From Nonomuraea glycinis (GTDB lineage: Bacteria; Actinomycetota; Actinomycetes; Streptosporangiales; Streptosporangiaceae), in assembly GCF_014646515.1 (NCBI RefSeq), contig NZ_BMNK01000009.1:186001-250000 (forward strand): DNA of 64,000 bases, written 5' to 3'. A model generated the notes under the pieces. The model did not search any database, was not told where the DNA came from, and saw only the letters and a list, made by a program, of their open reading frames with translations. The position numbers and the translations under genes were made by a program. Positions 60,324 to 64,000 of the stretch are shown one piece after another. The number at the start of each line of letters is the position of its first letter. The stretch's first letter is position 1.

Positions 60324-61422
60324 GGTAGGCGGCTTCGCCACGGAGGACGACGCCAAGGCCGCCCGCGACGAGGCCCGCGTCAAGGCACGGCGCGGCGAGT
60401 ACATCGACCGCAACACCATCACCGTGGCCGAATATCTCGCCGAGTGGATCGAGGGGCACGCGGTCGAGATCAAGCCGCACACCCTCAAGGGCTGCCGCGA
60501 CATGATCCGCCTCTACATCAATCCGCGCATCGGCACCGTCCGCCTCCAGGCGCTTCGCCCCTCAGCGATCACCAGGCTCTACCGTGACTTGCTGACCAGC
60601 GGCGGCAGGAAGAGTAGCCCTCTCGCCCCGAACACCGTCAAGCACGTCCACACGGTGCTCCGGAAGGCCCTGACGGACGCCGTCCTCGTGGACGAGCTCC
60701 TTCCCAACAACCCCGCTGAACGGGCCAAGCTCCCCCGAACCCAGTCCACAGAACCCGGCATGATGTGGACACCCGCCCAACTCCGCGCCTTCCTCGACAT
60801 TGCCCGGGGCCACCGCCTGTTCGCCTTCTTCTACCTCGCCGCCTACACAGGCGCCCGCCGGGGCGAACTGCTCAACCTCCGCTGGACAGACGTCGACCTC
60901 GACAAGCCCCAGATACACATCACCGGGACAGCGGCGGTACTCGACCGCCAGCGCGTAGAAGGCACCACGAAGAGCGGCCGGTCCCGCGTCGTGTCCCTCG
61001 ACCTCAGCACGGTCGAAGTCCTCCAAGACCACCGTGCACGCCAGGATGAAGAGCGCCACAAGCTCGGCGACTCCTGGAAGGGTGGCGACGCGTACGTATT
61101 CACTACCGGCTGGGGAGACCCGCTCTTCCCCGATACGCCCAGTTCGCTGATGCCCAAACTCACCGAGGCCCACAACAAACAGAACCCTGAGAACCAGCTT
61201 CCTCACGCCCGCCTACACGACCTCCGACATATCCACGCCACCACACTGCTTCTGGCGATCGTACCCGTCCACGTTGTGGCGGCCCGGCTCGGCCACGCCG
61301 ACCCAGCCATCACCCTGCGCGTCTACGCACACGTCATCCACGAGCAGGCGGCGACGGCTGCGGACGCCTTCGCCAAGGCGATCAACGAATGCTGGGAGCC
61401 ACCCGGGAGCCACCGCTGTTAG
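60324..61422 (+). CDS. Tyrosine recombinase (phage-type integrase), 5'-truncated
   Basis: The frame GGFATEDDAKAARDEARVKA then AEYLAEWIEG shows that the N-terminal arm is partly missing; the first usable start is a GTG at 60424 (332 residues). The SAM-like core-binding domain spans about residues 1-105. Catalytic residues are intact: Arg in YTGARRGELL, Lys in TTKSGRSRV, HDLRH, and LGHADPAITLRVYAHV with Tyr. Activity is uncertain because the arm-binding part is incomplete. Its stop lies 87 bp from the 3' end of a tRNA-Thr gene, the expected attachment site. Confidence 0.85.
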
Positions 61423-61464
61423 CAAGGGTGTTAGCAAGATCTCGACATTGTCCTGACAAACAGA

Positions 61465-61499
61465 AAGCCCCTGACGGCATAACGCCTGTTCAGGGGCTT
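61465..61499 (-). terminator. Terminator of tRNA-Thr
   Basis: 10-bp stem AAGCCCCTGA / TCAGGGGCTT with a 15-nt loop, just downstream of the tRNA on the minus strand and followed there by TTTCTGTTTG. Confidence 0.85.
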
Positions 61500-61508
61500 C
61501 CGCATCAG

Positions 61509-61581
61509 AGCCGACGTGGGGAATCGAACCCCAAACCTTCTGTTTACAAGACAGATGCTCTGCCGATTGAGCTACGTCGGC
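61509..61581 (-). tRNA. tRNA-Thr (anticodon TGT)
   Basis: On the minus strand GCCGACG pairs with CGTCGGC in the acceptor stem; GCTCAATCGGCAGAGC forms the D arm, CTGTCTTGTAAACAG the anticodon arm and GGGGTTCGATTCCCC the T arm. Anticodon TGT reads ACA/ACG threonine codons. The CCA end is not encoded. The 3' end is a typical integration site, and the integrase gene lies beyond it. Confidence 0.95.
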
Positions 61582-61602
61582 ACGGCCTACCAGTGTAGAC
61601 GG

Positions 61603-62562
61603 TCAGCGACGTCGATGACGAGCTACCTCGTACAACGTCACCCCCGCCGCCACCCCCGCGTTCAGCGACTCCGCCGCCGCCCGCATGGGAATCCGGGTCA
61701 CGACATCACAATGCTCCCGTACCAGCCGCGAGAGCCCCTTCCCCTCGGAGCCCACCACGACGACCAGCGGCTCCCCCAGCAGCTCGACGTCGCCGATGTC
61801 GACCCGGCCCTCGCCGTCCAGCCCGATCACGAACAGTCCGGCCTCGCGGTATTCGCGCAGCGCGGCCGTCAGGTTGGCGGCGCGGGCCACTCGGAGGTTG
61901 GCCAGCGTGCCCGCGGAGGTCTTCCAGGCGCCGCCGGTGACTCCGGCGGAGCGCCGGGACGGGATGAGCAGGCCGTGGGCGCCGAAGGCCGTCGCCGAGC
62001 GGGCGATGGCTCCCAGGTTGCGCGGGTCGGTAACGCCGTCCAGGGCCACGATCAGGGGCACCTCGGCCGCGTCGTGGGCGAGCTCGACCAGCTCGGAGGG
62101 GTGCGCGTAGTCGTAGGCCGGGATCTGCAGGGCCACGCCCTGGTGCACGGCTCCCTCGGTGAGGCGGTCGAGCTTGTCGCGGGAGACTTCGAGCAGGGCG
62201 ATGCCGCGCTCGGTGGCGACCCTGACCGCGTCGCGGACGCGGTCGTCGTTCTCGAGGCGCTGGGCGACGTACAGAGCGTTGGCCGGGACGCCGGCGAGCA
62301 GGGCCTCCAGGACGGGGTTGCGGCCGCCGATGTATTCGGGGGCGTCCTCGGAGCGCTTGGGCTTGGCCGCGCCGGGGCGCCGGGCGCCGCCGCGGTCCTC
62401 GCGGGCGATGCGCTCGGTACGGGCCTTGTCCTTGAACCAGTGGCGCATCTCGGCAGGCGGGGTCGCGCCCCGGCCCTCGAGCCCGCGGCGCACCTGCCCG
62501 CCGGTGCCCTTGGACGGGCCCTTCTTCTTCGCGGGCCTGCCCGACGATCTCCCAGCTGCCAT
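61603..62562 (-). CDS. rlmB: 23S rRNA (guanosine-2'-O-)-methyltransferase RlmB
   Basis: A 319-residue SPOUT-class methyltransferase. A basic, low-complexity N-terminus (RPAKKKGPSKGTGGQVRR) is followed by an SpoU substrate-binding domain (GGRNPVLEAL) and the knotted catalytic domain with DGVTDPRNLGAIARSA, VVVGSEGKGLSRL and ESLNAGVAAGVTLYE. It methylates G2251-equivalent ribose in 23S rRNA. It lies downstream of cysS, the usual actinobacterial order, and its stop is 22 bp from the tRNA-Thr. Confidence 0.95.
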   Translation of the reverse strand: MAAGRSSGRPAKKKGPSKGTGGQVRRGLEGRGATPPAEMRHWFKDKARTERIAREDRGGARRPGAAKPKRSEDAPEYIGGRNPVLEALLAGVPANALYVAQRLENDDRVRDAVRVATERGIALLEVSRDKLDRLTEGAVHQGVALQIPAYDYAHPSELVELAHDAAEVPLIVALDGVTDPRNLGAIARSATAFGAHGLLIPSRRSAGVTGGAWKTSAGTLANLRVARAANLTAALREYREAGLFVIGLDGEGRVDIGDVELLGEPLVVVVGSEGKGLSRLVREHCDVVTRIPMRAAAESLNAGVAAGVTLYEVARHRRR

Positions 62563-62605
62563 GGCACCAAGGGTACTCGGGCCACCGGCCAGCTCATGCC
62601 GAACG

Positions 62606-63997
62606 CTAGCGGCCGAGCTCCCAGCGGGCCCCGTGCGGGGTGTCCTCCACCACGATGCCCGCCGCCGCGAGCTGGTCCCTGATGGCGTCCGCCGCCGCGT
62701 AGTCCTTGCGGGCGCGGGCGGCCTTGCGCTGCTCCAGGGCCACCGCCACGAGTGCGTCGACCACCGGCTTGAGGTCCGAGCCGGCCTCGCGCCACTGCGG
62801 GGCGCGCGGGTCGAGGCCGAGCACGTCGAGCATGTTCTGGGTCTCGGCCAGCAGGCGGGCGACCGCCTCCTTGTCCCCCTTGGCCAGGGCGACGTTGCCC
62901 TCGCGGACCACCTCGTGCACGACGGCGAGCGCCTGCGGGGTGCCGAGGTCGTCGTTGAGCGCGTCGACGAACGCCTGCGGGAGCGGGGCGTCGGCGTCGA
63001 CGTCGTGGATGACCTCCGCCGCCCGGGTCACGAACCCCTCGATCCGCTGGTAGGCCGCCGCGGCCTCCAGCAGGGCCTCCTCGGAGTAGTCGATGGCGGA
63101 GCGGTAGTGCGGGGTCGCAAGGTAGTAGCGCAGCTCGACCGGGCGGACCTTCTGCACCATGTCCGGGATCAGCAGCGAGTTGCCCAGCGACTTGCTCATT
63201 TTCTCGGCGCCGATCTTGAGCATGCCGTTGTGCATCCAGTAGCGGGCGAAGCCGTCGCCGGCCGCCTGGGACTGGGCGAGCTCGTTCTCATGGTGCGGGA
63301 AGACCAGGTCGATGCCGCCGCCGTGGATGTCGAACGTCGGCCCCAGATATTTGGTGGCCATCGCCGAGCACTCCAGGTGCCAGCCGGGACGGCCGGGACC
63401 CCAGGGCGTGGGCCAGGTGGGCTCGCCGGGCTTCTCGCCCTTCCACAGGGCGAAGTCGCGCGGGTCGGCCTTGCAGGACTCGTCGTCGGTGTCGGCGGCG
63501 GGCCGCATGTTGGCCAGCTTCTGGTTGGACAGCTTGCCGTATTCCTGCTCGTACGACATCACGTTGAAGTAGACGTCGCCACCGGCGGCGTAGGCGTGGC
63601 CGCGCTCGATGAGGCGCTCCATCAGCACGATCATCTCCGGCACGTGGCCGGTCGCGCGCGGCTCGACGGTGGGCGGCAGGCAGCCGAGCGTGTCGTACGC
63701 CCAGGTGAAGGCGCGCTGGTTGCGCTCGGCCACCACGAACCAGGGCACGCCCTCGGCGGCCGCCACTCGGATGATCTTGTCATCGATGTCGGTGACGTTG
63801 CGGCAGAACGTCACGTCGTATCCGGAGCGCGTCAGCCAGCGGCGCAGCACATCGAAGTTCACGCCAGACCGGATATGCCCGATATGGGGAGGTGCCTGCA
63901 CCGTGGCGCCACACAGGTAGAGCGACGCCCGGCCGGCTTGGACCGGAACGAATTCACGAATGGCGCGCGCGCTGGTGTCGTATAGGTGCAGGCTCAC
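62606..63997 (-). CDS. cysS: Cysteine-tRNA ligase
   Basis: A 463-residue class I synthetase. CGATVQAPPHIGHIRSG holds the HIGH motif and the first zinc Cys; GWHLECSAMA and HGGGIDLVFPHHENE contain the further zinc ligands; KMSKSLGN is the second signature. The DALR-type anticodon domain is at about 340-460. It charges tRNA-Cys in the cytoplasm. The GTG at 63997 gives the normal N-terminus (SLHLYDT). Followed by rlmB after 43 bp, probably one operon. Confidence 0.96.
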   Translation of the reverse strand: MSLHLYDTSARAIREFVPVQAGRASLYLCGATVQAPPHIGHIRSGVNFDVLRRWLTRSGYDVTFCRNVTDIDDKIIRVAAAEGVPWFVVAERNQRAFTWAYDTLGCLPPTVEPRATGHVPEMIVLMERLIERGHAYAAGGDVYFNVMSYEQEYGKLSNQKLANMRPAADTDDESCKADPRDFALWKGEKPGEPTWPTPWGPGRPGWHLECSAMATKYLGPTFDIHGGGIDLVFPHHENELAQSQAAGDGFARYWMHNGMLKIGAEKMSKSLGNSLLIPDMVQKVRPVELRYYLATPHYRSAIDYSEEALLEAAAAYQRIEGFVTRAAEVIHDVDADAPLPQAFVDALNDDLGTPQALAVVHEVVREGNVALAKGDKEAVARLLAETQNMLDVLGLDPRAPQWREAGSDLKPVVDALVAVALEQRKAARARKDYAAADAIRDQLAAAGIVVEDTPHGARWELGR

Positions 63998-64000
63998 GAA

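Overview
The window is high-GC actinobacterial DNA. Third codon positions are strongly GC-biased, many starts are GTG or TTG, and several genes appear to be leaderless. IdeR/DtxR, SpoIIE-type PP2C switches, STAS proteins, a SARP-type regulator, CGNR and XRE-type regulators and class F sortases all point to a morphologically complex actinomycete. A Streptosporangiales relative such as Nonomuraea is my guess; no rRNA or marker comparison was possible.

Region 1 (1-35 kb) is intact and looks chromosomal. It opens with a thiolase and two sortase/surface-protein cassettes. Next come an acyl-CoA dehydrogenase, a small MarR-like regulator, an alpha/beta hydrolase, a PAS-GAF-PP2C-ATPase phosphatase, the metal repressor IdeR, an MFS exporter, PdxH, citrate synthase and a large receptor-like protein that fuses a membrane module to a periplasmic-binding domain. 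These are followed by SerC, a rhomboid protease, a crotonase and an SDR dehydrogenase, a STAS protein and a K+ channel. The region continues with a CbiMQO cobalt/nickel importer, a glycosyltransferase, several very small proteins, a CGNR regulator, a methyltransferase, a PLP decarboxylase, MsrA and a membrane Ser/Thr kinase.

Region 2 (about 35.7-61.5 kb) is accessory and decayed. Working genes (an SDR/LysR pair, a 1068-residue SARP-NTPase-TPR regulator, two membrane proteins, an M20 peptidase, an SDR-NmrA operon with a divergent MarR, a second membrane Ser/Thr kinase, immunity-like and ankyrin proteins, SMI1/KNR4) alternate with debris. The debris includes a primase/TOPRIM module with a deletion, an Hsp70 scrap, fragments of IS3, IS630 and IS481-like transposases, truncated SDR and HD-domain genes, and frameshifted NUDIX and XRE-type regulator genes. 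A nearly perfect 60-bp inverted repeat brackets one small membrane-protein gene. The region ends with a 5'-truncated tyrosine integrase abutting the 3' end of a tRNA-Thr gene, the usual border of an integrated element.

Region 3 (61.5-64 kb) returns to core genes: tRNA-Thr(TGT), rlmB and cysS.

No complete new defence or biosynthetic system is evident. The best candidates for unfamiliar biology are the paired sortase cassettes with a shared G-x-DTG sorting motif, the receptor-like fusion at 15.7-18.3 kb and the inverted-repeat cassette at 36.8-37.5 kb.
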